Origin: Telopea speciosissima
Lineage: Eukaryota > Streptophyta > Magnoliopsida > Proteales > Proteaceae
Direction of reading: 5' to 3'
DNA length: 64,000 bases
NCBI RefSeq assembly: GCF_018873765.1
Contig: NC_057916.1
Location: 10,992,001 to 11,056,000, forward strand
A model generated the notes under the pieces. It saw only the letters and a program-made list of their open reading frames with translations, had not been told where the DNA came from and searched no databases. Below, piece after piece: positions 63,061 to 64,000 of the stretch; within the stretch, counting starts at the first letter, position 1, and every line of letters starts with the position of its first letter. The translations under genes and the position numbers were made by a program.

Positions 63061-63629
63061 CCATTAAAAAAGACACAACCAAAAAAAAAAAAAAAAAAAA
63101 AAAAGACGGAAGAAGAATTCAGAGGTAGGAGATTGATTGGACATACCTGATCCATCCTCACCTTGCGTCGCATTGCAGTCCTTGCAGTTCTCCTCGACCT
63201 TCAAGTCCCAGTCGAACTTCCCCAACTGCTTGTTCGAGGCTCGATCTCCTTGTAGTCGATCTTGTTCCAACTTCCAACGCCATTCTCACCCTCAAGAGGT
63301 CAAATATGACCTAGACTCTACCAGCGAGAGATAAGTACCCTTCTAAAAACCTATTATTCCTATATTACCCTCCACTCCTTACGTCCTACTTTTCTTTTGA
63401 GTGTTACGTTTTTTTTTCTTTTCCAGAATTACCCCTCCCTTCTATTCTTATTCTAGTTTGTTTTTTTTTTATTTAACTTCCAAGTTTGCCTCTCCACATA
63501 CATTACCTTGTGTTTCTAATTAAATCTCAATGTTACTGTACCGCCCTTCTATTAGGAACTTCTATTTATTTACTATTGTGCCATTACCCTTTTGAGTATT
63601 CTCTTGTTTGTCTTAACCATGGTAGCCAA

Positions 63630-64000
63630 TAGTGAAATTCTCCAACAGCTCAATTCATATAAAGGTGAAACCGATGCAAAAAATTGATACTCTCATTGCC
63701 CTTGTCAGTTCCATTAAGACAATTATGGAATTTATGCAAGCTTCTATTGACCGACTGGTGGCTTCTGATAAAGGAAAGAGTCCCATGTAGTATGAGGATT
63801 CTTCCAACTCCTTCCCACAGGACCTGTCTTATGGTATACCACCACTACCACTACCACTACCACTACCACAACTACCTTATGGAGTTGGTCAATATGATGA
63901 TTATGGAGCTAAAAGAGAAGCAAAGCTGGACGTCCTCGATTTTTATGGGGATAATAATCCAGAATAGTACTTTGATTGGATTCACAGTTTGGAGACCTTT
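63630..64000 (+). pseudogene. Ty3/gypsy gag, 5' part, runs off the window
   Basis: In one frame: KIDTLIALVSSIKTIMEFMQ, a Pro-Leu run encoded by a CCACTA repeat (63838-63872), then AKREAKLDVLDFYGDNNPE, a stop, and YFDWIHSLETF. The DFYGDNNPE-YFDW block is the retrotransposon gag signature of plant gypsy elements. Stops at 63788-63790 and 63965-63967 mark it as defective. It lies in the SAMTL-like intron, same orientation. Confidence 0.72.

Overview
The window is plant nuclear DNA. It has long introns with GT/AG borders, AT-rich spacers, plant LTR and non-LTR retrotransposons, small inverted-repeat transposons, a plastid-derived fragment and conserved plant proteins. The species cannot be read from the sequence. 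Protein similarity suggests a flowering plant, perhaps a magnoliid or early-diverging eudicot, but this is a weak inference.

Layout. Positions 1-14.2 kb hold a decayed cluster of PRP4-type pre-mRNA splicing kinase pseudogenes: a kinase-domain block at 12-1932, an N-terminal block at 5091-5588, and a second rearranged unit with N-terminal exons at 8285-9324 and the last two kinase exons at 10865-11299. Two segmental duplications (about 3.6 kb and 1.5-1.7 kb) tie these blocks together. They also carry along a LINE tail and a fragment of a RAE1-like WD40 gene. At 14.46 kb there is one stray PIP aquaporin exon. A degenerate LINE with endonuclease, reverse transcriptase and RNase H remnants covers about 16.25-20.4 kb. 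Positions 20.4-23.6 kb are AT-rich spacer with small repeats.

Four genes look functional. EXO5, a single-strand DNA exonuclease with an Fe-S cluster, lies at 23672-29100 (+, 7 exons). TIM14/PAM18, the J-domain protein of the mitochondrial import motor, lies at 31947-44920 (+, 3 exons predicted). An alpha/beta hydrolase with an N-terminal membrane segment lies at 48471-55411 (-, 6 exons). The first coding exon of a SAMTL-like mitochondrial carrier lies at 60963-62100 (+), and the rest of that gene lies beyond the window.

The most striking structure is nested. A Ty1/copia element (34539-41265, 5-bp target duplication) sits inside the predicted 9.7-kb first intron of TIM14, whose first exon appears to contribute only the ATG. 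The copia integrase is in turn split by a 1.3-kb Mutator-like insertion (37405-38714) bounded by a perfect 9-bp duplication and made of palindromic TATCG-type repeats. A family of GC-rich palindromic miniature elements recurs at 15.9, 56.5 and 59.7 kb, with looser relatives at 31.2 and 60.2 kb. The copy at 59.7 kb lies at the end of a nuclear insertion of plastid ycf1 DNA. A Ty3/gypsy element enters the window at the right end and runs off it.

The functional genes do not form a pathway. TIM14 and the SAMTL-like carrier are both mitochondrial and, from memory, are neighbours in Arabidopsis, so their proximity may be old synteny now stretched by repeats. All exon joins are read by eye from splice sites and family similarity; no transcript or database search was available.
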